A stretch of DNA of 64,000 nucleotides from Cerrena zonata (taxonomy: Eukaryota > Basidiomycota > Agaricomycetes > Polyporales > Cerrenaceae), in NCBI GenBank assembly GCA_038087015.1, contig JASBNA010000036.1:310001-374000 (forward strand). Reading direction: 5' to 3'. Numbering within the stretch: position 1 is the first letter of the stretch; each line of letters begins with the position of its first letter. The notes below the pieces were generated by a model. That model was given only the letters and a program-made list of their open reading frames with translations. It was not told where the DNA came from and did not search any database. Shown piece after piece: positions 1 through 12,000 of this stretch. The position numbers were made by a program, and so were the translations under genes.

Positions 1-48
1 ACTCTGTTCAATCTGGATCTAACATGTTAATCACATATTGCATAACAG

Positions 49-360
49 ATATCACCGATGGTGGTATGTGATGACCAATATTTTTTTTATTGACGGATAT
101 CATAAACAATCCATATGTTCTAGGGAGTTGTGTTTCTTTTCATGATCATGAGCAGTTACCACGCTGCAAATTACCAAGACCCTATCCCACCGGGCGTGTT
201 GTCGGAGGATATTCATTCTACCCAGAGACCATCAGGTCGTCGTTCCAGAGCAGGAGTACTGGGTTCTACGGCGTCTCAAGAAGCTGGAATTGTTGTACAG
301 ATTTCGCTGGAGCGGACTGTACACACCGATGATGGTCACGATGTTGACGTAGAGAAGTAG
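49..360 (+). CDS. 3' end of a seven-helix fungal membrane protein (family copy A), cut by the window edge
   Basis: Only the last two exons are inside the window. A 15-nt exon (49-63, reading ISPMV) is followed by a 60-nt intron and a final exon 124-360 starting GVVFLFMIMSSYHAAN. The same exon pair closes copies B, C and D further on (TPPLV or AVPLT, then G-[IV]-[VT]-F). The tail ends in a stretch reading VQISLERTVHTDD, close to copies B and D (VQVTLEKTIH), and is likely the cytosolic C-terminus after the last helix. These proteins belong to an expanded Agaricomycete multi-pass family without a known substrate. Family membership is clear from the internal paralogs; function is not known. The rest of the gene lies upstream of position 1. 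Confidence 0.6.
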
Positions 361-1084
361 GGTTGAGCCCAGATTTCCTTGTAAAAACTCGGTCATAGTC
401 TAAACTATTATTTACCCCCTTCTTACAAATCCTGACCCGCTCTTCATGAATCGCTCTTGGACATGGGAAAATATGATTATGTGGCTCTCTTGATATAGGA
501 TATTCGATTGCCTTATTGGGTCCGTGTTCCTTCTAAAATGCTTGTCGCTGACTGTTTCTCGCATGCCAAATTTCATGTATTGTATCCCCGGTAAGGTTTG
601 TAATGTAACTGAGTGGGGGAGAACTAAAAATTCTCGTTCCCATTGTAACACCCATGCTAAACCCATGGGTCGACACATCGTCATAATTCATCGATCATCA
701 CTGAAGAGGAAATTTAAAACCTTCAACAAATGAGGAATGGATCCTGATCTGCGACACACCATTACTCGTTGCGAAGTAGAGGTTATCGATTTAGAATACT
801 GGAAACAGGCAACCTGAGGATGTATAGAATCGTAATACTCACGTTACAAATGGACGATCAGAGCCCTGTACATCCGAAATGATCGATCAGCTACTACCAT
901 TCCGGCAGTAGTTCCTTCTCAGGATTGGAAAATTCACACCGGATCCAGAGTCTTTGACAGTTCGACACCGCTTCCCATATGATTGGTTATGATAGTAGTC
1001 CGACCGGTGGGTCTTCGTTATATTTAATATCTAATCATTGGCATCGTAGTGGGCATCGTTACCTCTCATACTTGCACGGTGGCA
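361..1084. other. Spacer between membrane-protein copies A and B
   Basis: About 720 bp with no convincing exon on either strand. The short open frames here have no splice partners and no family resemblance. Positions ~870-931 match the sequence just upstream of copy D (about 21140-21204), so this stretch was part of the duplicated unit and probably holds the promoter of copy B. Confidence 0.5.
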
Positions 1085-2501
1085 ATGGAGTCGTCCATTG
1101 CTTCTGCAGAGCTAATTGGAACTCTTCTAGAAGTTGCAGTCTACTGTATGTACGGTCCAGTTCTCACCCATACATTCTCACTTACTCGCATTAAATAGGT
1201 ATCTATGCAACTCTTATACCAAGAGCGTACTTAGCATTACGAAGGAAAGGCTCACACGGACTTCTTACGAGGTACCTCTACTTCACGTTGTTCGCAAGTT
1301 TGTTGTTTAACACATTGGTAAGGGACAGTCTTCTTGTTATGTGACCTATTTTGATGATTGAGTAGCATGCTTCTATCAGCGTTGGTCGTGTCATTTATGC
1401 ATTCACGACCCACACAGACCAAGCCGGATTCGCAGAGACCTATCTGAGTCGTCAGAGCTCACCCTTATTCCTAGTGAAGATGGTTTGCACATCGGTGGTC
1501 ATTGTACTATCAGATGCTCTTATTGTACGTACATTCGTCATCTTCCAATGACAGGTCCACGGTTTAAATGCCGTTCCCTATAGGTTCTTCGTACTTATAT
1601 AATTTGGGAGAGAAGCCCGCGAGTTATTCTGCTGCCTACTCTACTTCTTGTGGCAGACATAGGTATGTGTACAATTGAACGCCTCGACATGACTCATAGA
1701 GGATGGCTTCAGGACATTCTGTGGAGGTCATGGTGATAATTTACACCAATAACGAATTCCTGGTGACGCCCAGTCTCATGTTCTTTGCTGCCATATCTTG
1801 GGGCTTGAATCTTTTGTGTTCTGGTGCGCAGCTCAAGAGACTAATGCATACTCTCTCTGATGTACTATGATTGTGCAGGACTAATTGGCTACAGGATCTG
1901 GAAATCTCGACGTATTCTACAAACTTATTTCGCTGCTACTGGTGGCAGACTGAATAATGCCCTCACAATCATCATTGAGTCAGGTAAGCGTGTCACATTC
2001 TTCAAACGAGTACTTCCAGGCAAATCAGCTCGTAGCTCTCGTATACTCCCTGATCAGTCTGGCATCACTAATCACCACAGTGCTCGGAGCAGCAGCTCTC
2101 TTTTCCGTTACCGACGTGGTTCGTTTGTTAGCTTTCTCTTGCATACAATCATACTAACGGTATCTGACCATCATTAGACACCCCCTCTAGTGGTACGTAG
2201 ACTATGTAACACTCGGCCCAATCCCAGTACACTTATGCTGACTATTTTCTCCAAGGGGATCGTGTTTCTGCATGTGATCATCAGTAGCTCCAATTTCAAA
2301 GCGAACGGCGCCACCCACCAGAGTTCTGCTGTTTCTGATGCACTGAGTGGACACGGCCCATCTGATCACCAGTTGGAATCGGAAGTCTTCAATACCCAAG
2401 CTCATCCCCCTAGTTCCGGGGTCGTCGTACAAGTAACGTTAGAGAAGACGATCCACACCGAGGACCCAGAGTGTGCCAGTGTTTATGATGGAACAAAGTA
2501 G
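1085..2501 (+). CDS. Seven-helix fungal membrane protein, copy B (possibly decayed at one splice junction)
   Basis: Nine exons can be read in step with copy C: 1085-1145, 1199-1317, 1366-1524, 1584-1662, 1713-1823, 1879-1983, ~2011-2118, 2178-2192 and 2256-2501. Exon lengths 61, 119, 159, 79 and 111 nt are identical to copy C. The product starts MESSIASAELIGTLLEVAVY and carries helices such as VVIVLSDALI then VLRTYIIWER (the 'sDalIvyRtYvlW' signature of this family), then GYRIWKSRR and TIIIESG. The tail ends VQVTLEKTIH plus an acidic stretch. Exon 8 is only 15 nt (TPPLV). At the exon 6/7 border the phases do not fit: exon 7 is 108 nt but 110 is needed, so this copy may be a recent pseudogene or use an unusual acceptor. 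No function is known; the family is multi-pass, probably plasma or internal membrane. Repeat R1 follows directly. Confidence 0.6.
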
Positions 2502-2639
2502 TGTTTTGATTCTTGAAAGGAGTAGAAGGAGATGATGACTGGATACTTGGTCATGTATAGTATGTATATCTTGGTTTGTTGTATTTTTTATCCGAAGAGC
2601 TTAGTTGAAATGAAAGATATCACTCAGTTCACACGAAAG

Positions 2640-3340
2640 ATGTTTTGTAGATTTTATCAATTGAAGGCCCCTGACCATTCAAGGCAAGATGTATGCTGTA
2701 ACCCTGTGGGTGTCGCCGGTCGGTCCCCCTCCCGACAACATAACTCCCATACATCTAAGGCAAGTAGTACGTAACTAAATAAGACATACCTCGAAAGCAC
2801 ACAAACACATACAACACTCCCCAATCGTACCTACAAGCTCGAGCTAACTGATAACCACCGCGACCCGGTCCATGAAAGGTCGAGCTTGTGGGCACGACCT
2901 TACAACCAACCAGAACACATCGAACCCGTAGCATACACCGAAACCGAACCAAAACTAAAGCCGTAACCAGAACTAGAACCGTAACCCGTAACAGAAACCG
3001 TAGCCCGTAGCCCCCGTCAATTCCATAGGTTGCAAAGAATGGCAGCACGCCACGACACGGTTGCATGCACTGCAGAACGCAAGCACATACCGGCGTGTCT
3101 GTCCCCCAGAGCCCGATAGATATCCCCCAGAACCCAATGTGAGTACAGCGAGGTGACACACCTACACAGAACGCATAGATATGTCGACTTCGACTGGCTC
3201 GTACCCGATCCCGGAGGGGGCACAATGTGGTAGAGAGTCAAGTTGGAGAAGAGGAGCTGGGGAGTGGGCGGGTGGTTTTATACTACTGTTGATGCCCGCC
3301 GCCATTGCGATTTGGACCGGAGGTTGACATTCGGCCCGGC
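2640..3340. repeat. Repeat R1 (first of three ~700 bp copies)
   Basis: Near-identical to R2 and R3. It starts around TTTTATCAATTGAAGGCCCC and ends near GGTTGACATTCGGCC. It lies immediately downstream of copy B, as R2 and R3 lie downstream of copies C and D, so it moved with the gene. Positions ~2930-3015 hold a loose array of CCGTAA/CCAGAA-type hexamers whose length differs between copies. No terminal inverted repeats or target-site duplication could be made out, so a transposon is not supported. Confidence 0.75.
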
Positions 3341-3693
3341 GATCCCGTGTTCCGTGCTTTGTGTTATGGCGTGAAAGAGACCTTTGAAATCTTACCCGAT
3401 TTTGAAGTTCTATGAAATAATTGAAGTCATTGTCATTTCACGTACCGAATCACTTTGCCATCTACTTTGAAAATACGATACCGGAGCTCTGTAATCTGTT
3501 AGGACAAAAAAACAAGTGTACTCAGCTGTGGACTTCCTCAAATCGCTATGGCGAACATCTAGGAATGAAAACAAGAGTTATTGGTCCTGATGATGCATTG
3601 AGTGGGTTAGATTGATTATATAGGTTACAACATGATGACCTGGAAAGCAATAAGCAAGATCAACAGCATAAATTCTACGGATTTGGGGAAATA
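3341..3693. other. Spacer with no recognised gene
   Basis: About 350 bp between repeat R1 and the 3' end of the STYX-like gene. It holds a 64-codon open frame on the + strand (3421-3615) with no resemblance to any family I know and no plausible splice partner. It is most likely non-coding and includes the 3' UTR of the minus-strand gene. Confidence 0.4.
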
Positions 3694-4836
3694 TCATGTT
3701 TGCATTGCGTCGTCGTCGTCTTCTTCTTCCCTATAAGCGCGTTTACGATCCATAGCGTCTTCCTCCCTATCCCGTTTGTCAGTACTCCGTATCAAGTACG
3801 AAACATCAAAACAGCGAAATTTGAAGCTTACCGAAGGGCTTCCGCATCATCATCATCCTCCCGCTTCCGCCGTGTCTGGCCTCGCTGTTGTTGGGGATAT
3901 GATTGCAAGGCGTTTTGAGCTTTATAAATGGCTTCATATTCCTATACCATTGCGAGAAGTTAGTGATCGCCACTTAAAAGATTATTTCTTTCAATAGAGA
4001 ATGGCTTCATGTACGCACTTTAAGTTGCGTCAGGAAACCACCATTTGGCGAAATACAATATCGCCGGTTCTGGACAAGAGACAAGGCGTCTTCCCATGAG
4101 ATCCCAATATCTTGCATGACATACATCACAACAAAGGCGGGAGACAGGCTGATCCCACCTATTGGAAAGGATAAGATCGATAAACTAGGCACATGCATAT
4201 AATGTCGTAGAGCAAAGATGTCAAGCTCACCATTGCAGTGAACCAATGCTCGTCCGCCCTCCTTTCTTGCTTGGTCAATAAACAGTTTTGCACTAAATCG
4301 TCATAAATTATTAGATGGGTATTACAGAAAGGTAAGCAACACGATGCCGACCCAGGGAAAAGGCTAATCAGATTCTGATCTTCATTGTCTCGAACATCGA
4401 GAGTCATGTACTTGAAGTTGTCCGGGAACCGTGGACGGACGGAGAATGCTTCTTGTGCATCTCGTATACATAGGCTAGGTTATAGAATTCAAGCACAGCA
4501 AGAGCAGGATTTCAAAGAATGATCAGATCGAACACAAGGTGGTAGTGGACAGGTACGATTATAGACATACATGTGGCTGATTCCGTAGCTTTGCAATTGT
4601 TCGAGCGATTTGGATACTTGGAGAGGTCCGAGGAAAAGTCCGGGCAGAATTTCCTGGCATTGACGTCTCATTTCATATCTAGAGGTCTAGGTATGAGTAA
4701 ATTGTGCGTTTGTCGTGCAACAAGCACGAGTGGCGGGGATGGATAGAATCAGATGAACAACATACGTCCATTCCTCGCCCGGTCCTTGAATGAGTTGCTG
4801 AATTGCATCTGGTGTCCTGGGTTGAGGAGCATCCAT
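3694..4836 (-). CDS. STYX-like dual-specificity phosphatase-fold protein, predicted inactive
   Basis: Seven phase-checked exons (4836-4766, 4678-4571, 4474-4343, 4292-4231, 4158-4019, 3941-3832, 3766-3694) give 231 residues. The fold is read from EILPGLFLGP near residue 30, ISHILCIRDAQEAF, the D-loop region (YMTLDVRDNEDQNL), and the signature loop ALVHCNGGISLSPAF. The helix VMYVMQDIGISWEDAL and the segment RYCISPNGGFLTQL follow. The active-site pattern of this family is H-C-x5-R. Here the Cys is kept but the Arg position is Leu (HCNGGISL), so phosphate binding and catalysis should fail. STYX itself lost the Cys and acts as a phospho-binding scaffold; this protein lost the other key residue. 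The tail is charged (Arg/Lys then Asp/Glu runs). It is divergent from EFL1, sharing a 290 bp promoter region. Confidence 0.85.
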
Positions 4837-5126
4837 TAGAAGAATAAGTTGTGAAAAAGGTGATGGTAGATGAGAAAGATGGTCTGGGGCAGGACGCGTC
4901 GTGGCTGGGCTAGATAATGGGTGCTAAATGAACGCGACCCATATAGAGTTGTCACGCTGATCCCCGCTAAGCAACCTTACGTATCTCGATCAATCTCAAT
5001 CTCTATGAAAAGTCATTTCAACGGATCCGAGTCCCACCTCGGCACCGACTTGTATTCATATTATTGACCTTAAAACACCTCTTGACTCTCGACCTTCAAG
5101 CTTCAACTCACATAACGACTAGCAAG
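4837..5126. promoter_or_regulatory. Shared divergent promoter region of the STYX-like gene and EFL1
   Basis: The two start codons face away from each other across 290 bp, so both promoters must lie here. A pyrimidine-rich stretch precedes the EFL1 start. No clear TATA box stands out on either side. Confidence 0.5.
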
Positions 5127-8100
5127 ATGGCACAACAGGACGCTGCCAATGTGCGCAACGTTACCACCATTGGTCATGTCGATCATGGCAAAACAACACT
5201 CATGGATGCTCTCTTGGCTGCTAATAATATTATTTCTTCGAGGATGGCTGGCAAAATTAGATACCTCGATAGCCGAGAAGACGAACAACAACGCGGTATT
5301 ACTATGGAAAGTAGTGCTGTATCGCTACGATTTACTGTCATGGAAAGAGCTGCAGAGGGAGGTAAGCAAATGACTGCATTACTCATTGGATTGATAGCGA
5401 ATCTACCCAGGTAGTTCCCCCAGGACATACACTGTCAATATGATTGACACCCCAGGACACGTCGACTTCTCGAGCGAAGTATCTACTGCATCCCGTCTAT
5501 GCGATGGCTCGTTAGTCATCGTGGATGTCATCGAAGGTGTTTGTACACAGGTACGTGATTTGTTTTGGAAGATATTACAAAGGTGTAATTTACGCCTACC
5601 TAACAGACAATTTCTGTCCTTCGACAAGCATGGATAGATCGCCTCAAGCCAGTCCTAATCATCAACAAATTCGATCGTCTTATTACTGAACTAAGACTGA
5701 CACCTACCGAAGCATACCACCACCTTACCCAACTCATCGAACAAGTCAATGCAGTCATGGGTAATTTCTTTGCAGGGGAACGTATGGAAGACGACTTGCG
5801 ATGGAGAGAAGAACGTGAACGTCGTTTGGCCGAAAAGAAAGAAGCTCACGCAGACGAAATCGATGCTACAGTCTCTGCAGGAGACCAAGCAGACGAGTTC
5901 CAAGAAAAGGACGATGAAGATATCTACTTCGCTCCCGAAAAGGGCAATGTCATCTTTGCGTCCGCCATTGACGGTTGGGGTTTCAGAATAGGGAAATTTG
6001 CCCACTTGTATGCGGTCAAGTTGGGTATGAAAGAGTCTGTACTCAGGACCGTGCTCTGGGGAGACTTCTATCTGGACCCGAAAACGAAACGGGTTATCAG
6101 TTACAAACATCTGAGAGGTAGGGTGCTAAAGCCTCTGTTCGTTCAATTTATTCTGGAGAACATTTGGGCCGTCTACGATGCCATTGCGCTCAATCCGTAC
6201 GCATATAGTCAGTTTATAACTGAAATCCATATTAACCAATACTTGCACTATAGAGATCCAGATAAAGTTGCTAAAATCGTCTCGACACTCAATCTCAAAG
6301 TCCCACTTCGAGACCTCAAATCCAAAGATACGAAACACGTCCTCTCCCTCGTTTTCTCACAATGGCTTTCTCTCTCCACTTGTGTCATCCAAACCATCGT
6401 CGATATCGTTCCTCCTCCTCCACAAGCCCAACTCACTCGTATTCCCAAAATGCTCTACCCTGACCTCTACGAGCCTACTGTCGAACCCAAAAATAAACTA
6501 GAAGAGACACTGTACAAGTGCGACTCCTCGAAAGAAGCTAGCGTAGTTGCGTTGGTAAGCAAGATGTTTGCAGTTCCTGTTGAAGACTTGCCGGAGAACA
6601 AGAAGAAACCTGTCACTGCAGAAGAGTTAAGAGAAAGGGGGAGAGCAGCTAGAGAGGCCAGAAAAGCTACTGAAGCTAACGGAGAAGCCCCTCCTACCAA
6701 TTTGAACTCTGTCCCAGTTGCAACTGATTCCAGCTCATCACCCACTCCCATTGCAGAAGCTCCTACATCAACTCAAAACGATGTGGAGAAATCAGCAGCC
6801 GACCTCGGGATTCAATCCGGCGAAACACTTTTAGGTTTCGCGCGCATATACTCGGGTACAATCGCTCAAGGATCTACGATTTATTGTGTCTTGCCGAAGT
6901 ACAACAACGCTCTCGAACCCAGCGATCCTAGGAATCAGCCTCACGTGGTCGCGACAACTGTCGAGAGGTTGTATACGATGATGGGCCGGGAGTTAGTGGA
7001 GGTACAGGAAGTGTATGCTGGCAACGTGTTCGCCATCAAAGGTCTGGAAGGGAAAGTGTGGAGAAATGCGACTATCTGTGCTCCCGCAGGCGGGGTTGTT
7101 GGCAAGATATCGGGGTTGGAAAAGGACAAAGCATGCTTGTTGAATCTAGGTGGAAGTTTGCGAACTGTGAGCCATTTCACTTTTTTGGTAGTTGGTCGTA
7201 AGTTTATTGACAGGTACATTTAGGCGGCACCTATCGTACGAGTCGCGTTGGAACCTGCTGTTCCCGCAGATTTGCCTAAGCTTGTTAGTGGACTGAAACT
7301 TTTGGCACAAGCAGACCCTTGTGTGGAGACATTCCAGCAACAAACCGGTGAACATGTCATCATGACTGCCGGAGAGCTACATCTCGAGGTATGTCGCGAA
7401 CTCATTTTACAATTGTATATTACCTATACTAATTTTTTTTTCTAGCGATGCTTGAAGGATTTACGGGAACGGTTCGCTAGAGTCGAAATTCATGCTTCGA
7501 AACCTATTGTACCTTTCCGAGAGATGTGTGTCAAGGGTACAGGTGGGTTCCGCGTCTTTCCATCCCCGTAAGAACGTCCAACTGACAGGTATACTTTGAA
7601 TAGATATGGCACCACCGAAGTCTGGAGGCAAGCGGGGAACTATCAACGGTCGCAAGTGTTCATAACATCGCGAAGTTCGCCATCCGCGCTTCACCTCTCC
7701 CTAAACCCTATTTGGGAGTTCCTCGAGAACAACCTTACCATTATTCGTCAACTCGATCGGGAAAGTCGAAGCAAGAAGGATCCTTCACAGCGAGGTGCTG
7801 AAATTGTCGTCGAGGATCAAGAGGAGATGGATCTCAGGGGAAGCTGTATAAGCAACCGACAGTCGATATGGCACAGTTCTGGCCGGCGTTGGATGAAGTC
7901 TGTAAGAAGTGTGGTGGAGAGTGGGTTGATGTTGTAAACAAGACTATCGCGTTTGGTCCGCAGAATGTCGGGACGTGTTTGCTTGTGGATGTTAGGAAGG
8001 ATTCGCAGCAACCGAATTCGTATGTTCTACATCCAATAGGGTTGCAGCTGACTGACCTTTTCGTTCCGATAGACTGAGATCGAGGATCGCTAAAGTGAAT

Positions 8101-8950
8101 GAAGAAAAGCTGAATGAAGAACAGCAGATTGCCAATGACTTTGACGGACATCTGGAGACCGGCTTCCAATTAGCTACCGCCCAAGGTCCTCTAGTGCGCG
8201 GAACCTGTTGAAGGGTTGGCGTACTTCATCGAGTCGTTAGAGATCGATTACACAGCCCTTGAAGAAGAGCGAGGTACGTTCCTATCACTCGAACTCTCTC
8301 ATCGTAAGGTTCGTTACTCACTCTTTCATACAGTACAAAACAGGGTAGCCCAAGGTCACCTGGATCATTCATTTCGGCCGTCCGTGATGCGTGCAGAAAT
8401 GGTCTACTAGACTGGTCTCCACGACTCATGTTGGCGATGTATACTTGTGACATCCAAGCGTCGAGTAAGTGATTTTCTGCCTAACCATTCTGAAGAAATT
8501 CTCAAGCAGGTTATTAGCGGATGTACTCGGAAAGGTTTATGGTGTGGTTGCGAAGCGGAGAGGTAGAATTGTCGCAGAGGAGATGAAGGAAGGGACAACT
8601 TTCTTCACTGTCCGAGCGTTGCTGCCCGTGGTAGAAAGTTTTGGCTTCGCAGATGGTAGGCTTCGTTCGTATTCTCCCTAGACGTATAACTGACAGATTT
8701 TGTTTCAGATATTCGCAAACGTACATCGGGTGCTGCAAGCCCTCAGCTTATCTTCAACGGGTACGAAATACTTGACGAAGATCCCTTCTGGGTCCCCACC
8801 ACTGAGGAAGAGCTCGAAGATCTGGAGAGAAAAGCCGACAGGTCCAATGTAGCGAAGGGATACATGGATGGCGTCCGTGAACGCAAGGGTTTGTTTGTAG
8901 ACAAGAAGATTGTAGAACACGCCGAGAAGCAGAGAACCTTGAAGCGATAG
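5127..8950 (+). CDS. EFL1: EFL1/RIA1, EF-2-like GTPase of 60S ribosome maturation (frame broken in the second half)
   Basis: EFL1 works with SBDS in the cytoplasm to release eIF6 from new 60S subunits. Ten exons: 5127-5361, 5411-5550, 5607-7166, 7224-7388, 7446-7542, 7604-8019, 8073-8273, 8334-8464, 8518-8655, 8709-8950. The G domain shows GHVDHGKT near residue 16, DTPGHVDF and INKFD. The acidic insertion typical of EFL1, absent from EF-2, is present ([14 protein letters not shown] and after). The C-terminus matches the family closely ([13 protein letters not shown], then [20 protein letters not shown]). Between 7650 and 8365 the reading frame changes about six times by single bases (near 7654, 7709, 7838, 8194, 8354 and 8361), with stop codons in the original frame, though the protein sequence on each side is well conserved. 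Either the allele is newly broken or the assembly is poor here. The 3' end faces NUP192 with 65 bp between stop codons. Confidence 0.9.
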
Positions 8951-9015
8951 TGTACTGACTCCAAAGTAAATTACAGAAAACAATGTATAATACACGTAAG
9001 TGTCACACCGGAGCA

Positions 9016-12000
9016 TCATGACCGTAGAGTTTTGGGATCTTGTAAAAGATCTTTCCACCATTCTTGGTGGTCGAGAGCTTTTAAAGCGAGATTTCGGGTG
9101 GCCGAGTATAGACCTCCAAATCCGCTGCTGGAGAGCTGTTATGAGAGGAAGGGTTAGTACTTGCTTGAAGCTAACGATGATGTGGACACTGTACCAATTC
9201 TGTGCGAGGCACCACTTGTAAAGCATATGTGCACATTGCAATGACCACATGCAATTCATCCGTTGGTAATGACACCTGGTCGATCTCGCCTTTGAGAAGG
9301 AGAATGAGCGAATCACGATGATTTCGAATGAACTGAATGGTCTGTAAAGATGTCAGTGATGTTTCGTTTGATGCTGAGAACAAATATATGCACCTGCTGA
9401 TTTGCCGTAGTATGCTTTGGACCAGAAGTAAACAAAATAGCTGCAACTAGTTGCAAGGCGGGTATCAAGAGTTGATGGTATCGTTGAATAGCGCCAGGAA
9501 GGAAAGAATCACGCTCCGCTAAAGAAAGCATGAGTGGTCATATTGTATGCCGATAGTCAGTATACATACCTGCGAAACCCTGTCCTACTTCTGGACGTGA
9601 ATCAAGGAAATCGCAATCTGCAAGTACGGTGAGTAGACGAGCTTCCAACAATCGCTCTGCACCGGCTTTGCTTTGTGCCATTTTGATGAATAAGGACATT
9701 TTAGCCTCGTAGACGTATAATGCATCTAGGTTTTCTGGGTATGATATGAATAAAAGGAAGAATATTTGAATAAATGATCACATACCTGGATCTGGATGAA
9801 GGACAGCTTGTAATCGAACATCCGAGTCCTTCGTAGCCTGAACGAACCCAGAGAGATATCCGGATCGTGCAAGAGCCGTGATCACTGTTTGTTGCGGAAG
9901 AGAAATGTGGACGAGAGAGTCTAGCAGCACGAACGCTACGGTCTTCCATACTTCAGCACCATCGACGGCATCCCGCGATATTACTGATACGAGACGTTCT
10001 GCGACAGGCTGAATGACCGCGAAGCTGCCTTGTGCCTCCTTCGATCGCACAAATTTCGACGATTTCCTAGAGTTCTCTTGTCCCTTCAACACGATTTGGG
10101 TAGCGAATAGATCCACTTGATCGGAAGTCGGGACACCATTTACCATCACCAGTTGGAGATACTGAATCAGAGACGCGTAGAGGTTGCCTCGGACCAACTC
10201 GAATCGGCTGTTATTCAAGACGCATCCAATGAGGCTCTTCAACAATGAGAAAAGTCGCTCTGCTGGCAGTGATCGAGCAATTGGGCTCAATGAATCGGTG
10301 GGCAAAACGGTTCTCCTATCCTCGCGGAGTTTGGTAATTGCGGTGAGAATACTTTCTGCAAGAGTAACTGCAGTTGCTTCTTCGACGTTGCTGGAATCAA
10401 GTGCAGAAGGTAAAGCATGCAGTAGATCGAGTAGCATGTTCTCTCGCCGATTCTCAGGAAGACGGGAGTAGCACCTGATGAGAGAAACATCAAGTACTCG
10501 GCGCCACGATTCGTAGCTTGCAGCGACTGCGTGCCGAACCGTTCGTCGATGGTTCTCTACAGCACAACTCTGGAGGATGTAGTCAGTCTCCGCATCGAGT
10601 TGTTGGGCGTGGACTGCCGTTAGGATTCGTCCTTGAGAGTGAAGAGTCCGTCTTGCAGTGGCTACCATGGCCATCAGAGCTGTTCGGTCAATAACTTCAC
10701 ATCCTGCGCTATCGGCACGTGTACATGATTGGAGGTCCAATGTGTTCAAGAATTCGATCTCGACCGGTTGGGGTGTCAAACTGTCTGACCAGTCGATATC
10801 GAGGGATTCAAGGAACTCGATCATGCGAATGTGTGATTGCCCCGCTTCCTGGAACGGCCTGAACGCTTCGTGTTCCCATCCGACTTGCTCGTTCTGGAGA
10901 GACTCTCCTGCATTGCCGAATAGCAATTCAAGAAGTTCGCTGACGCCCTTGTGGTGGCCTTTGTTCACCAGAATGTGAAGCTCTAGCGCTGCCAGGTCGA
11001 GAACCCATGATCGTAACCGCAGGAATGAGCAGAAAGCAGGAACAGTAGTGATGACCCTTGACCCGTCCCTATACATGACCTCAATGTAAGGTTCTCGAGC
11101 GATGATGGGTGATTTGAACGGCATTGCGACGAGATGACGAGCGAAGAAATCCTCACGCGAACGGAGATATCTTGTTGTAAAGTCCGAGGTACGAGGATGT
11201 TTGGAGAGTTGGAATAGGACGTGGTAGCATTTCTCGGCAAGGGCAGGAATAGAAGCAAGCAAAGGTGCCTCTCGAACCTCGACTCGTTTAGATACACGAG
11301 GAATACCAGTGTTGACAAGGTCAACAATAGAGTGCATACAAGTTCGTTGAGCACCCAGTGAATGTGGGTCTTGAATCCGATCTCCAGTATCCAACCGACC
11401 GAATAGCAGATAGTGAGCAACATTAGGATACGGTCGGTCTTGACGAGTATTCTGGATGAAGAAGTCGAGAATTTGGGTACGGACAGCTTGGATGCAGTCG
11501 CCATCAATGTCCGTTGGGTCTGACGCGCCCGCTCCTGTGTTCTGTTCCATCACCGCTTCAGTAGCTTCGACATCAGCTGATGATTCTGCATCCAATATGT
11601 GTCGGAAGCCATCGAGGATCCGGATGGAATCAGGACTCCTTTCTAACACGACTGCAAGTTGGTATGCTGTGGACGGGGTTGAAAGAGTCGAGAGAATCTT
11701 GACTGCTAGATGAGTCAACTCCAAATGTGCTGGGTATGCCACGTAGGAGACAATAGCAGAGACGATTTCGGGTGAAAATAGGAGAGACTGGTCGAACTTG
11801 CCAAAGTACGACGCTGGATGGAGTTCTCCAGTAGCTGCCGGGTCGTTCAAATCGAAAAGGAGAGGAATGAAGATATCGAGGAAAATATCTTGAATTTCCA
11901 GCACTCGGTGAATGATTCTCAGTACCCTAACGATAGTGCTCCGGAAGTATGGTTCTTCATCCGCAAAGCCTTTCTCGAACCCGTCTGTGCCTTCAGCGAT

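Noticed and set aside
2755..3225. Minus-strand 156-codon open frame inside repeat R1, with 144- and 137-codon counterparts in R3 and R2
   Set aside because: The three frames do not stay in register: R2 reads a different frame over the same DNA. Composition is Cys/Val-rich from the hexamer array, and the start codons differ. Openness is explained by recent duplication, not by coding constraint.
6467..6751. Minus-strand open frame over EFL1, and many similar antisense frames over NUP192, CPR and SHE9
   Set aside because: They lie wholly inside well supported exons on the other strand and show mirrored codon composition without family resemblance.
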